Notes under the pieces: generated by a model
Seen by the model: only the letters and a program-made list of their open reading frames with translations
Told to the model about the DNA's origin: nothing
The model's database searches: none
Assembly (NCBI GenBank): GCA_021018995.1
Contig: CM037598.1
Span: 46,515,185-46,579,184 of the forward strand
Length of the DNA: 64,000 bases
Origin: Chloranthus sessilifolius
Taxonomy: Eukaryota > Streptophyta > Magnoliopsida > Chloranthales > Chloranthaceae
Direction: 5' to 3'
Program-made: the position numbers and the translations under genes
Shown: positions 42,400 to 54,830 of the stretch, piece after piece
How the letters are laid out: each line of letters starts with the position of its first letter
How positions within the stretch are numbered: position 1 is the stretch's first letter

Positions 42400-45300
42400 A
42401 TGTTGTCCCCAGTATCATCAGCTCGGAGGTTCGTAGACTAGTCCTTTGAAAACACGATCCCTACACCCAGAGTCCTTAGAACCTCTAGACGACGAGGCCC
42501 CGCCACAGAACCCCCCTCACTCGCCTGACTAGCGGATCGCCTCAATCACGAATGAGGAGGATACCTCGTAAGAACCTCACGAACAATAGAATCCTCACGA
42601 GCATCACCCCTGACACGATCATGGGACGTGTGACGAGACTGCCCGGCCGAGGAACCCTCAACTCCAACACACCAAGCTGACGAGCCAGCCTATTTATCCC
42701 TCGCTCACTCCTCATCAGACGATACTGCAGCCCATCTAAGGACGTCTACATCTCTGCCCACGTTGTCCGATGTGCCGCCTCCAACGCCTCAGTCTGAGTC
42801 CTCTGTGTAGCCATCATCTTAATAACTAGGACCTCACAACTCGGTGTCTCCCTAAGAATCTGTCTCACCTCGGGGATGGCGCGCAATCACGCCACCTCTA
42901 GGCGTGCCTCCTCAAGCTGACAGACCTCCATAGCCACGCCAAGTCAAAGGAAGACTAATATATACATGAACAAAATAAAAAAAAACTTTGAAAAGAAGAC
43001 GCCCAACCGCCCTCAAGACCAACTGGGGATCAGGGAGGCACAGAAGGAATAGCGAACCTAGGTAGCTGTGACAAGAATAAGCAAATACAATAGAAAAATA
43101 TTGTAATAACAAATAAACTATGAACACAATAACTAAGACATACCGGAGTAGGAATAAGAACAGACTCCTAAGGGGGAGCCTCGAGAGCAGAGTCCGGAAC
43201 AACCTGCATAAAGAACCAAACAAACCAATACAAAACATGTCAAAACAAAATCAAGATGAAATAACCTAAATAGAATTATGCCACATAAAAAAAAATAACT
43301 ATACCTGACTCTCCGGGCATAGAGAGGCAGCAGTCGCCTCCCTCACCTGAAGATCCTTGACAACCCAACGTTGAAATACCGTATGATATTAGTAAGCTAC
43401 TAAGGAAGCCAAACATTGACACCCAACAAACTAATGCAATGACACAAAAAAGATAAAAGATTGAATGGAACTTACCCAATGATCTTGCTTAGCCCGAATC
43501 TAAGCCATCGCTAGATCCTTCCGACTGGAGGAAGTAACTAAAGACGGATCAAATGCCGAAACCGGGCCTCCAGCAGTGATCTCGACTCTCTACGAATAAC
43601 AATAAACACATCAGTTGACAAGCTCACGATGCTAACAATTAACAAAACCTTATTTGTAAAGACACCTACCAATCGATCAATCTCAAACCGTAAGTTGGCC
43701 TCCGCCTCTCGGCTGGCTTGCTGCTGACTGCGTAACAACTCAATCATCACCGCCTAACGAGCGAACTCACCCTCCCTCACAGACTATCCAAGATAAAATA
43801 AAATGAGACACCACAACTATGTCAGAATGACCAAAAAATCAAGTCCACATAAATAAATAACAATGTGAATTAACTCACTAGGAGCCATCGAGTCTCCGCT
43901 AGCCGAGCCCCCAACTCATCCTCTGCTGCCCTAGCCTGAGCAACTAAGGAGGCTAAGGAGTGCAGCATCTCCTCATCCGGACAAGGAGCGCACCCCATCT
44001 GGTCCATCGCCCTATGGAGAGAGTCTAATGCCTCCCACACGTTCGCGGTGACGTGGTCCTACTCCAACGCAGCCAACCTCTCCCTCAAAGCCGACGCTGA
44101 CTTCGACCCACCAATCGCGAAAGAGCCACTCTCGTGGAAGGGATGTGTGAAGAGACGCCCGCCACCCAATGCACTAAACCACCGCGCATCCTCCCCAGCG
44201 TCTGCCTCATCACGCGACCCTATAAACCTGGTCCCCCCAACTCTAAAATCTGCTACTTGAAGTGCCATCCTCTCCACCCTCTCAAAACAATGGACCCATA
44301 TGTCCACATTAAAGAAGGGGCGGCCAGGCTGAATCACTAGCATATCCTGGCATCCTCCTCATCCGCATACGGTCTCCAAATCACCTACAACCAAGCAAAC
44401 AAGCTGACCCCTCAATCAAGACCCAGATCCTAAAACAACAAAATGAAAAAAAATGTATGCATGAGAATCTATACCTACCTCTCATGCATATCCTCAAAGA
44501 GGCCTCGCGCGGTCTGAAGATCTGAAGACCAACGGCGACCCCTCAACGCTTCCCTCCATATGTGCATCCGCGAAAATGTGAATGTCACCTCCAACCGAAC
44601 TCCCGAACGAAGAAAAGCAAAATGATCATACGCTCAAAATTGACAAGTATAATAACAGCAACAACAACGGCATGCAAGAAGAAACACTAAATAGATGTTA
44701 CCATTAAATGACAAAAAATTAACTAAACTAAAGACATCATGATGCCAATTAACTAAAACTCACTTGGATGAACAGAAGGAAACCTCTAATCGACACGACA
44801 CCCTATCCTCGACGGTAAAGCTGCTCATAGAGATGCACCAACGAGGCCACACCCCACGCATAGTTGGGGACTCGATCCAAGTCCCCAAGAACCATAAAAA
44901 ATAACTCGGTGACGCATCCCTTAGTCGAAGAAGAGAAGAGTACCGCACCAAGGAAGTGCATCAGGAATGCTCGAAGCACCCTATCCGCAGCCAACCCCAC
45001 CTCCACTATATGCTCCTGGCCTGTCACTACTGCACAACGCACCTCATAGGTCGCCTTCACCTCCGAATGACGCCTCGGGGGGACGAAGCCACTCACAAAT
45101 GCATCAAAAAACTAAGTGACTCGAGCTACACCTGGCCCCGAGCCGCTCGACCTAATGGCACACCCAAGATCTCCTCATACACCTCTAAATAATGTCCTAC
45201 CATCCACCTCGTAATCGGCTCACCCTCAAAATGAAGATCGGTAATGTGGACCCAGCCCTCCTGAGTCGGTAACATCATGCCTACTAGAAAGAGAAGCACC

Positions 45301-46012
45301 TGATGCTCCTCCCTCCACCTCTCTAGAATTGCCACGATCAGGCCACGATCGACCTAAAAGGGTTTCAGCTCCAGGATCGGACCGAATCTGAAAGACACCA
45401 GCAGTGCCCGCTAAAACTTCGGCAAAGCACGGTACCTAGTATGAGACTCAATCCATGCCGAGCTGATAGCCAGCTGCGGGAGCTCTTATTCAGCAAAACA
45501 CAAATAATAATAGTAAGACTAACACATACCTACGATGAACGAATCTAAAACTAAAAGCGAGTCAAATATGCCCCAAACATAATAACAATTTACAACAAAC
45601 ACACAAAACATGATAAGAATGACTGAATAGAAACATGACCTATCTCTAGATGCCGTTATGATGCATGAATGAGCACACAACCAAGGATCAATGTAGGTTT
45701 GACATAAGTTAGAAGGGTTTCTAGATCCTAATAAGCCTATGTCATAACCTAAGTGGCTAAGAAAATGAAAGAACTCTTGCTCATGAATGCTTACCCAGCC
45801 TCGAGCGAAGAAATCCTCCAGTGGGAAGTGTCTGCGATCTCGATGGTCCTCACCCTAGTGCTCCACAATCGCACCCTCAGGTATCTCACCCTCAACCATC
45901 CCACCCTCATCCTCATCAACCCTCTGCTCAATCTTGAGCACCGCCTCCTTGACCCCCGACTGGTCAACCTCCCGTACAACCTTTCTAACAACCTTTCTAA
46001 CCATCAGTGCTA
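42400..46012 (-). mobile_element. Antisense multi-exon gene with a plant mobile domain (PMD) in the Tat copy
   Basis: Minus strand, in order. An acidic first part (VDEDEGGMVEGEIPEGAIVE) ends FFARGW at a GTAAGC donor near 45795. Then the PMD core (LIVAILERWREEHQVLLFLV, MMLPTQEGWVHITDLHFEGE, PITRWMVGHYLEVYEEILG) and VLRAFLMHFLGAVLFSSSTK, LGDLDRVPNYAWGVASLVHL. Then a tail with WVHCFERVERMALQVADF. Then several short coiled-coil exons (LASLVAQARAAEDELGARLA; MIELLRSQQQASREAEANLR) with GT donors. This matches PMD proteins of the MAIL1/MAIN type, involved in transposon silencing in Arabidopsis. Antisense PMD genes are known in Tat/Ogre elements. A captured host copy next to the element is the alternative. 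Old and broken. Confidence 0.6.
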
Positions 46013-46139
46013 ACTGTTCTATTGTTTAAATCTGTGCAGTTATTCCTGTACATTTGAGCGTGGAATCTACTTTGAAAGGTATACTGAAGGTTTGCTTTGC
46101 ATAATTTTACTCTCTATTTCTGTGTTGTATCTTTGGTAG

Positions 46140-47830
46140 GAGGACTCTCAATCCTGAGATTGTCCCTCTGAATTTAGAAGTTGAAAGGCTACTAAGAACC
46201 AGACAAACATCACAAAATTTTGCTGAGACTGCTACTATGGGTGAGCAACCTAGACTTTTGAAGGATTACTTTACACCTGGTGTATATAATTCCCCATTTT
46301 GTATACAATTTCCTACTGTTGAAGGAAATTATGAGATCAAATCATCAACTATCTAGATGCTGCCTTCCTTCCATGGACTAAGTAAGGAAGATCCATACAA
46401 GCATGTGGATGAATATTTGTCTCTTTGTACAACATTCAACATAGCTGGGCTGGGTCCAGAGGCAACCAAGCTTAGGCTCTTTCCTTTTTCATTAAAGGAC
46501 AAAGCTAGAGCATGGCTGTCCATGTTGCCACCAAACAGCATTACTACTTGGAATGATTTGCAATGTCAATTTTTAGCCAAATACTTCCCTATGTCTAAGA
46601 CCAGCCAGTTGAGACAAAATATTGTTTCCTTCTCACAACACTCAACTGAAACTTTTCATGAAGCATGGGAAAGGTTTAAAGAACTTTTAAGGCAATATCC
46701 TCATCATCAAATTCCCCGATGGCAGCTTATTCAAAGCTTCTATCAGGGAATTGATCAAAAGGGCAAGAATATGGTAGATGCTTCCTGTGGAGGCACCTAT
46801 TTGCAAAAAATAGTTGAGGAGGTCTGGGACCTATTTAAAGTGATTGGTGAAAATTCAACTCAACAGGAATCTTTGTCAAGAGACATTGAGAATCCTGCTC
46901 GATTGAACAATCAGTAGACCACCAAGGGAAAGATTTATGAGGTGAATGAGTTGGAAAGGAAAATGGATAATTTGACCACTAAGTTTGATAGATTGATGGG
47001 CTCACTTAAAAATCCAATGGTTGCAAGAGTAGAGGAGGCATGTCTGATATGCCAGTCCCCTACTCATTCACATGATCAATATCCAGCTGCACCACAGTTC
47101 CCAGATCTAGTGGTGGAGCAAGCTCATGCTGCCCAATCGTTTGGACAAATGAAATCAAATGAATATACATGAAGAGGGCACCCCAATTTAAAGTGGAGCC
47201 AGGGCAATTATCAATCACAACAGTAGCAGCAACCAAAGAACCAAATATCTTTCAAAACTGCTCAGCATTACCAGCAGAATTTTAATACCAAGCCAAATTT
47301 TTAGTAGCCCATTCCACAACAAATGGCACAACCTGTGCAGCAATCTACTCCAGTTCAAACCCCTTCCAGATCCCCTTCTTTTGAAGACCAAGTTCTAACT
47401 TCACTCCAGAATTTAGGGTCTTTAACTCAAACTGTAAACTTTCACAGTCAGAGCATAAAGAAGATTGAAGAAACATTGGGTCAACTTTCAAATACTTTGG
47501 CCAAAAGAGAGGGAAGGCAGGTTACCCAGCCAACCCTTGATCAATCCTAAAGGACAATTCATGGTTGAAGATGCCTTTGTTTCACATGAAGAAGTAAAAG
47601 CTATCACTACTTTGAGAAGTGAAAGAGTTATAAATAACAATGTGAATCCTGAAAAAGAAGAAGAAAAAATTGAGGAAACTGTTAGAGATATGCAGCAGGA
47701 GCAGCATGATATTAGCATTGGGGTACTGATGTACCTGAGAAAAATCAAAAAAATAAAAAAACAAAAAATCAAAAAAATTTTGGTGATGATTCTAAAGCTA
47801 TAAATGAAGGATTAGTTCCTCATTTACCAT
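46140..47830 (+). mobile_element. gag region of element C
   Basis: RTLNPEIVPLNLEVERLLRT and MGEQPRLLKDYFTPGVYNSP lead into the retrotransposon gag domain: MLPSFHGLSKEDPYKHVDEY, LRLFPFSLKDKARAWLSMLP, LQCQFLAKYFPMSKTSQLRQ, IPRWQLIQSFYQGIDQKGKN. A knuckle-like CLICQSPTHSHDQYP, a glutamine-rich part, SIKKIEETLGQLSNTLAKRE and an acidic lysine-rich linker follow. This is the structural protein of the particle. Confidence 0.75.
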
Positions 47831-47841
47831 TTCCCCATGCC

Positions 47842-48492
47842 ATGAAATCTGCATCCCCTTTTGATAAAGGGAATACAAAAATAGATGAAATGATGGAGAC
47901 TTTCAAGCAAGTCAAGATAAATCTACCTTTGCTTGATGCAATAAAACAAGTCCCAGCATATGCAAAATTTTTAAAAGATATTTGCACTCACAAAAGACAA
48001 TCTAGGATACAGTTATCCAAGAAGGTCTTTGCTGTGGAAAGAGTTAAACAGGTTTTGTCCATTACCTCACCTCCTAAACTTCAAGATCCTGAAATCCCTA
48101 CAATCCCTTGCATTATTGGGGAACATACCATTGAAAAGGCTTTATTAGATTTGGGTGCTAGTGTCAACCTGCTTCCATATTCTGTATATGAGAAACTAAG
48201 TTTGGGAGAGTTAAAACCCACTCATGTTGTGTTACAACTAGCAGACAGATCTGAAAGAAAGCCAGTTGGGATGATTGAGGATGTATTGGTAAGGGTAGAT
48301 AAGTTTTTCTACCCTGCTGATTTTTTGGTATTAGACATGGAACCTACAAAAAGCAGAACTTCCATCCCTGTCATTTTGGGGAGACCATTCCTGGCTACAG
48401 CCAATGCTTACATCCAATGCAGATCTGGTATTATGGAAGTGTCTTTTGAAAATATGAAGGTAAAGTTAAATGTCTACAATGCAGTTACATAG
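47842..48492 (+). mobile_element. Protease region of element C
   Basis: A continuous 216-codon stretch: MMETFKQVKINLPLLDAIKQ, VPAYAKFLKDICTHKR, the active-site region LLDLGASVNLLPYSVYEKLS, LGELKPTHVVLQLADRSERK, FYPADFLVLDMEP and IPVILGRPFLATANAYIQCR. DLGAS in place of DSGAT is typical of this lineage. It processes gag-pol. Confidence 0.75.
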
Positions 48493-48567
48493 CCTCAATT
48501 CAGTTCTGAGGAATGCTTTCTTGTTGATTTATTGGATGAACGGGTAGAAGAAACTTTACCATAGTTT

Positions 48568-49875
48568 TTGCAGTGTGAAGATTTAACCACAGATTTTAAA
48601 GATGCTTCGAGAAATGCTGTGGAAAAAATAGTTTGTACCTCAAAGTCTGAGGAAGTTAATGTTGTGCAAGGAACTCATGATCAATCAGCAAGGTGTTCTT
48701 CATGGAAACCTGCTATTCTTCACCTTCCACAAACAACCAAGGTACCTTTGTTACCTTCTTTTCTCAGCCCACCTGATGTAGAGCTGAAACAGTTGCCAGA
48801 AAATTTGAAATATATGTTTTTAGGAGACCATAAAATATTGCCTGTGATTATTTCTTCCTTCCTCACTGAGGAGTAGGAGAAAGAGCTGTTGAGTGTATTG
48901 AAACAGCATAAGAGGGCAATTGGCTAGACTATTGCTGATTTGGGAGGAATCAGTCCAGCTGTTTGCATGCATAAAATTCACTTGGAAGAAGATGCAAAGC
49001 CTTCTAGAGAAATACAAAGGAGGCTGAATCCTCATATGCAAGAAGTGGTCATGAAGGAGGTTGTTAAGTTGTTGGATGCAGGGGTCATTTACCCCATCTC
49101 AGATTCAGCTTAGGTGGCACCTACACAGGTGGTACCTAAGAAATCTAGGAACATTGTTGTAACCTCAGATTCTGGTGAGCTTATTTCAACCAAATAAACA
49201 ACTGGTTGGAGGGTCTGTATTGATTACAGAAGGCTAAACACAAAGACCAGAAAGGACCATTTCCCTCTTCCATTCATTGATCAGGTTTTAGATAAATTAG
49301 CAGGAAAAGCTTATTACTGTTTTCTTGATGGTTACTCTGGTTACAACCAGATTCCTGTGTATCCACAAGATCAGGAAAAGACCACATTCACTTGCCCCTT
49401 TGGCACTTTTGCCTATAGGAGGATGCCTTTTGGTCTTTGTAATGCTCCTGCTACCTTTCAAAGATGTATGTATTCCATTTTCTCTTATATGATTGACCAA
49501 TTTATGGAGATTTTTATGGATGACTTTTCAATATATGGAGACAGTTTTGCCCAGTGTTTACATCATCTCAGCTTGGTGTTACAGAGATGTGAAGAAACCA
49601 ATTTAGTTTTGAGCTGGGAGAAGAGCCATTTCATGGTCACCCAAGGCATTGTCCTTGGCCATGTTGTCTCCCACAAGGGCATTGAGGTGGACAGAGCAAA
49701 AATTGATTTAATTGCACATTTGCCTCCTCGTAAAACTGTTAAGCAAATCAGAAGTTTTCTGGGGCATGCCGGATTTTATAGGAGGTTCATTAAGGACTTC
49801 AGTAAAATATTCAAGCCTCTTTGTCATTTATTGTGCCAAGATGTTCCTTTTTTTTTCAATAATGAATGCCTGAAG
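48568..49875 (+). mobile_element. Linker and reverse transcriptase of element C
   Basis: Linker phrases: PPDVELKQLPENLKYMFLGD, VIISSFLTEE and TIADLGGISPAVCMHKIHLE. Enzyme: KEVVKLLDAGVIYPISDS-like, KDHFPLPFIDQVLDKLAGKA, FLDGYSGYNQIPVYPQDQEK, FGTFAYRRMPFGLCNAPATF, catalytic EIFMDDFSIYGDSFAQCLHH, and LSWEKSHFMVTQGIVLGHVV. Copies element RNA into DNA. Mostly intact in its second half. Confidence 0.8.
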
Positions 49876-50330
49876 GCATTTGAATTCTTAAAAAATTGTT
49901 TGATTTCAGCTCCAATACTACAGTCTCCAGATTATTCACTGCCTTTTGAGCTGATGTGTGATGCATCAGATTATGCTTTAGGAGCTGTTCTTGGGCAAAG
50001 AAAGGATAAGCTGCCTCATGTCATAGCTTATGCCAGTAGATCAATGATTGAGGCACAGCTCAATTACACAACAACTGAGAAGGAGCTGCTAGCAATTGTT
50101 TTTGGTTTGGAGAAATTTAGGTCATATGTTTTGGGTTCACAAATTGTGGTGTTCACTGACCACTCAGCCCTGAAATACCTTCTGTCTAAGAAGGATACCA
50201 AACCAAGATTAATCAGGTGGATCCTCCTATTACAGCAGTTTGATTTGCAGATTAAAGATAAAAAGGGTGTGGAGAATGTGGTGGCTGACCACTTGTCTAG
50301 AATTTTAACTGCTGAAATTGATAGGTTGCC
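49876..50330 (+). mobile_element. RNase H of element C
   Basis: Continuous with the reverse transcriptase: LPFELMCDASDYALGAVLGQ (first Asp), [20 protein letters not shown] (Glu), [20 protein letters not shown] (Asp) and [17 protein letters not shown]. It degrades RNA in hybrids and leaves the purine-tract primer. Confidence 0.8.
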
Positions 50331-51670
50331 TATCAATGAATCTTTCCCTGATGAGCAACTTTTTGCTATCAGTGTACACACCCCTTGGTTTGCAAATATA
50401 GTCAACTTTTTGGCTATTGGAAGAACCCCTCAACACTGGAATAAAATGGATAAAGATCTTTTCTTCTCAAAGGTTAAACATTTTATTTGGGAGGATCCTT
50501 ATCTATTCAAGATTTGTGCAGACCAAATAATTAGAAGATGTGTCCCTGAAGAAGACTTTCATAGCATACTTTCCATGTGTCATGAACAGGCCTGTGGAGG
50601 TCATTTTAGTAGAAATAAAACTGCTGCAAAGGTTTTGCAATGTGGATTTTATTGGCCCACACTTTTCAAAGATGCATTGCAGCACTGTAAGTCTTGTCAG
50701 AATTGCCAGAGATTGGGCAGCATTTCCAAGAGAAACTCAATGCCTTTATAGCCCATTTTGGTAGTTGAATTGTTTGATATTTGGGAGATAGATTTCATGG
50801 GACTCTTTCCTCCTTCAAATGGTTTTAATTTCATCTTAGTAGCTGTGGATTATGTATCCAAATGGGTTGAAGCCACAGCCACTAAAACCAATGACCATAA
50901 AGTTATCCTGAAATTTTTAAGGGATAACATTTTTTCCAGGTTTGGTTCCCCCAGAGCTATTATCAGTGATGGGGGGAGCCATTTTTGTAATAAGCATTTT
51001 GAAGCTTTATTGAAAAAGTACTCTGTGACTCAAAGAGTAGCTACTCCATATCATCCATAGACCAGTGGACAAGTGGAGATTTCCAATAGAGAAATCAAAC
51101 ATATACTGGAAAAGACTGTGAAGAAGGACAGAAAGGATTGGTCCTTTAAGCTGAATGATGCATTGTGGGCATATAGGACAGCCTATAAAACCCCAATTGG
51201 CTGTCCCCATTCAGATTAGTCTATGGCAAAGCATGCCATTTACCAGTGGAGTTAGAATATAATGCCTTTTGGGCTATTAAAACCTTGAACATGGATCTTA
51301 CTACTACTGGTAATCATAGGAAACTGTAGCTTGCTGAGTTGGAGCTGAGAATGGATGCATACACCAATGCAAGATCTTACAAAGAAAAAGTTAAGGCTTT
51401 CTATGACAAAAATCTGCTGAGAAAAGATTTCATAGCTGGCTCTAAGGTATGGCTATTCAACTCAAAACTTAAGTTTTTTTCTAGAAAGCTGAGATCCAGG
51501 CGGGAAGGGTCATATACTGTCATTCAAGCATCTCCTTCTGGGGCTGTTGAAATTATGGACCCAAGTGATGGGAGAACCTTGAAAGCAAATGGTCAAAGGC
51601 TCAAACCATGCATTGAAAATACCCTGGAGCCTGTGCCGACCATCTATCATCAAGAGCCTCCACAAATATG
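50331..51670 (+). mobile_element. Integrase of element C
   Basis: Zinc-binding region: ILSMCHEQACGGHFSRNKTA and HCKSCQNCQRLGSISKRNS (HHCC). Core: [20 protein letters not shown] then DYVSKWVEA (first Asp region), [16 protein letters not shown] (second Asp) and [11 protein letters not shown] (Glu). C-terminal part: KAFYDKNLLRKDFIAGSKVW and FSRKLRSRREGSYTVIQASP, ending NTLEPVPTIYHQEPPQI at 51670. I see no chromodomain, as expected outside chromoviruses. Broken in its second half. Confidence 0.75.
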
Positions 51671-52372
51671 ATGATAAGCAACTGTATTATATGTATTTTA
51701 CTTGTGTTTGTTTTGTAGTTTTTGCATAGTTTATTTCTCTCTATTTTTAGTCATGTTTTACACTCAATTCGAGAAGTTTACAATATGTGAAAAATCAATT
51801 CACAAAAAAAAAAAAAAAAAAAATCATCTCGAAAAGTTAAATTTCCTTTTCGAAATGGATCTGGACCTGTAACTAACTGCTCGAAAAGAATGATTAGCTT
51901 TTCGAATATGTGGTGTTGAAGACTTTTGCTTTTCAAAAAGTTGTTTCTAAAGCCATTTGCTTTTCAAATGGTACTGATGCCATTCTCCTTTGTAAAAAGG
52001 ACTGTTTTGAACTTTTTGAAGACTTCAAAGATGCTTTGCGAAAATCGTTTTGAGCATATTTAAACCCTTTCGAAGCAAGGGTTTCATATTTGAAAGCCGT
52101 CCCAGAGTGTCCTGTTTCACAGAAAACCCATTTTCCTTCCATCCCTGCGTGCTTTTAAAGTTCATATCCAATTTCCTTCATATTTGTTCCACTGATTAAG
52201 CTTGAAGAGAGGGACCCTTTGCTTCTGATTCTGGTGGATTTAATCAAGCGATCAAAGATTTCAAGCTAAACCCTAGATTTCGGTATTTTTCTTTGCATAT
52301 CTTCTGTTTGTGTTTTACAAAGTTGATTTCTGTGTCAGCATACATTGTGTGAGATTCAAACAAAGTTTTAAA
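51671..52372 (+). promoter_or_regulatory. Spacer with TTCGAA-word array and leader intron before ORF3 of C
   Basis: TTCGAA occurs at 51849, 51901 and 52069, with CTCGAAAAG at 51828 and 51880, around an A-run and many degraded TTTTCAAA words. A TATA-like CATATTTAAA lies at 52055-52064. The leader has AAACCCTAGATTTCG (52268), then GTATTT (52283) and an acceptor GTGTCAG near 52338, before the ATG at 52373. The layout parallels B. Confidence 0.55.
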
Positions 52373-54830
52373 ATGGGGAAAGCTGAAAAATCGCTAGCTG
52401 CAATGTTCCCTAAGTCTTCTGCTAAGAAAATTAGCCAACCCTCCACAAAAGGAAAAGCCAAAACCTAAGCCAAGAGGAAACTGTCGATGGATAAAGCTGA
52501 TAAAATTGAGAAAGGGAAGAAGGTTAGACATCAGGAACCCATCCCAGCAGCTGACCCTAGTCCTGAGCCTGAGCTTCCTCCTCTTCCTATGCATTTGGTA
52601 CTGCCACACCCTTTCATTAAAGCTCAGAAGCTGATCCCAGAGCTTATTGTTGATGAAACCTTTTTCTTGAACAAACCTGAATGTAAGCTATCCTTGAACT
52701 ACATCAGGGATGCTTCACTGACCAATATCTTAACCCCTCTTTCAGAGAAAATCTATCCATGAATGGTGAGATTATGGTACCAAAACATGGTAAAAGTGAT
52801 GGAGAAGGATGCTGATGTCCCTACTCTTGTAATTTTCATTGATGATTGTGATTTAACAGTCACTTATGAAGACATTGGAAATGCCTTGGGAATACCATTT
52901 CAACATGATCCGGCTGGTCCTTTAGCTGCACCAAAGACAGCTTCTTTTAGAGAAATGGCTGCACATCTAACCCAAGGCATAGTTGGAACTGGGCAGTCCA
53001 TCATGAGGAGAGACTTAGCACCTCAATTTTTGTTGATGGATTCCATTTTGAGGGGATGTTTTTATGTCACTGGGCACAGCCAGGAAAGAAGAACACCCAT
53101 TTTGGAGGCCCTCTTTCATTTCTCTAAGGGGCAATTCTTCAATGCCCCTATGCTAATTTTTGAAGCCATGGCTGACATCAGTGTCAAGATGAAGAAGGAG
53201 CAAAAAATAGCTGGAATACCATTGGTAGGCTGATCACAGCCCTACTAAGAGCCAAATTTGACATTGATGAGCAAGAGCCATTTGAGATTGTCTCTCCTCA
53301 CGCTTTTGGGAAGAGGGCTTGGACTACAAGCCAAACCATGTTGAATAGAATGAGGGAAGAGGTTGAGCCAGCCCAAGAACCTGCTATACCTGCACCAGCC
53401 CCTGCAGCTGCCATTGAACCTGCTATACCAGACCCTGAGGTGACCAGCTCTTTAGCTGCACCTATTTCACTTGCAGCTGACATTGAACAAGCTGTCATTA
53501 CTGAGGTGACCAGCTCTTCAGCTGCACCCATTGTTGAAGAGGTCATCATCTTACCCACTTCACCTAGCACAACTCCTATTCCTTCACCCATTCCAGCAGT
53601 CCCATCACTCATAACCACCATAATCCCAATTGCAGACTCTCCCTCTACACCAACCACTCCAGCCATACTTACACCACCAATTTCACCTAACAATGTCCAA
53701 GATATGGCCACAGATTTTGTTGAACACTCTCCTAGCACTCCCCTTCTCCAAAGCTTCTCAGGTTCACCTGCTCATTCAACTCATACACCTGAAATCACTC
53801 ATACCCCTGAACCTGAGATATTCACAACAGAGGCCTATTCATCTTTGATGGGATCTATCTTGGAGAATATTGGGCTTGAATCTGTACCCATACCTGATCC
53901 TCCTCATTTCACCCATTTGGCTACTTCACCCTTTACAGCCATTTCACCCATTGCCCCTCAACCATCTACATCAATTTTACCAGCCCCTACTTTGCATACC
54001 ACACCCACACCTGACACCATAAGCCAAATCTTTACCTTTCTCCAATCCATCCAAGCCCAACTCTGAGATCAACACAGACAACGATGCATGACAAATTCCA
54101 TTCTCCAAACCTTGGCCTCCACATCCCAAACAACCTTTGCTTTCCTGACCAAGCAACCCAAACAGATCCGGAGGTAATAGTTTTAGATCCACCCATCCTC
54201 ACTGTGTCTGACCATGCTACCCAATTCGAACCTGAGGCAATACTTTTGGATTCACCTACACCCATCCTTGATGTCTCTGCTCAAGCCACCCAAACTAGCC
54301 CTGAGGTAGTGCTTGTAGATTCATCTTTCCCATACCCCACTGCTGGAATACATATGGTCCCCTACCACTCCATTCCCATCTCACGTTTTGCCACTCTTAA
54401 AAGGGCTATGGAAGATAACCCTTACATCTTTCGCGATGTCCTTAAGGGGATTATCGATTTCCACACTTACATCAAAACCCCCTATGAAGACCAGATTCAA
54501 AAACTGGAGCTGTTTATGAAATTTGAGAGAGAAAAGATGCAGGACCTGTTGGGCCAAACCTTTCAGATGGTTAGGAGTGAGCAGCACAAAGTTACCATGG
54601 TGCAAGCACAGCTTGAACAAGAAAAATTGAGGGCTAGTAGACTTGCAAAATATATTGGCCTCACCAAAAAGATCAAATCTGAGGAATACACCGAGCTGTA
54701 AGCCACAATCCAGGAGAAGGCTAAATCGAGTTCAGACTCCAATACTGACTCAAGTTCTGACTCTAACAGTGATTCCAGTTCTAATCCCATTGAACCAAAT
54801 TATGATACAGATTTTGACCCCAGTTATTAG
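52373..54830 (+). mobile_element. ORF3 of element C
   Basis: It starts MGKAEKSLAAMFPKSSAKK, with a lysine-rich N-terminal part. The shared domain follows: MVRLWYQNMVKVMEKD, VIFIDDCDLTVTYEDIGNAL, AAHLTQGIVGTGQSIMRRD, LLMDSILRGCFYVTGHSQER and LIFEAMADISVKMKKEQK. Then come a Pro/Thr/Ser-rich region, a coiled coil (QTFQMVRSEQHKVTMVQAQL; EKLRASRLAKYIGLTKKIKS) and a Ser/Asp-rich acidic tail ending DTDFDPSY. The position is that of the Athila env-like gene, but I see no signal peptide or transmembrane helix. A few breaks. Confidence 0.65.

Larger units (their letters stand above)
36529..46012 (+). mobile_element. Tat-lineage Ty3/gypsy copy inserted in the 3' region of A
   Basis: It starts TGTAGGCACCCCC, a Tat-type LTR start, exactly where the noncoding homology of A is interrupted. 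Parts: LTR/leader, the C-terminal end of protease or linker, reverse transcriptase, RNase H, a second archaeal-type RNase H, integrase, a noncoding stretch, and a multi-exon antisense gene with a plant mobile domain. The second RNase H and the antisense ORF are known features of the Tat/Ogre group. Gag is not recognisable and no 3' LTR is seen before element C begins. The copy is old, with many breaks. Confidence 0.7.

Noticed and set aside
42912-43479. Hydrophobic minus-strand ORFs with apparent membrane segments (42912-43238, 43276-43479)
   Set aside because: The hydrophobic parts are translations of AT-rich introns of the antisense PMD gene, between its short coiled-coil exons.
52373-54830. 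ORF3 as a retroviral-type envelope
   Set aside because: Position fits the env-like gene of Athila, but no signal peptide, cleavage site or membrane helix is visible in four copies, so I leave the function open.
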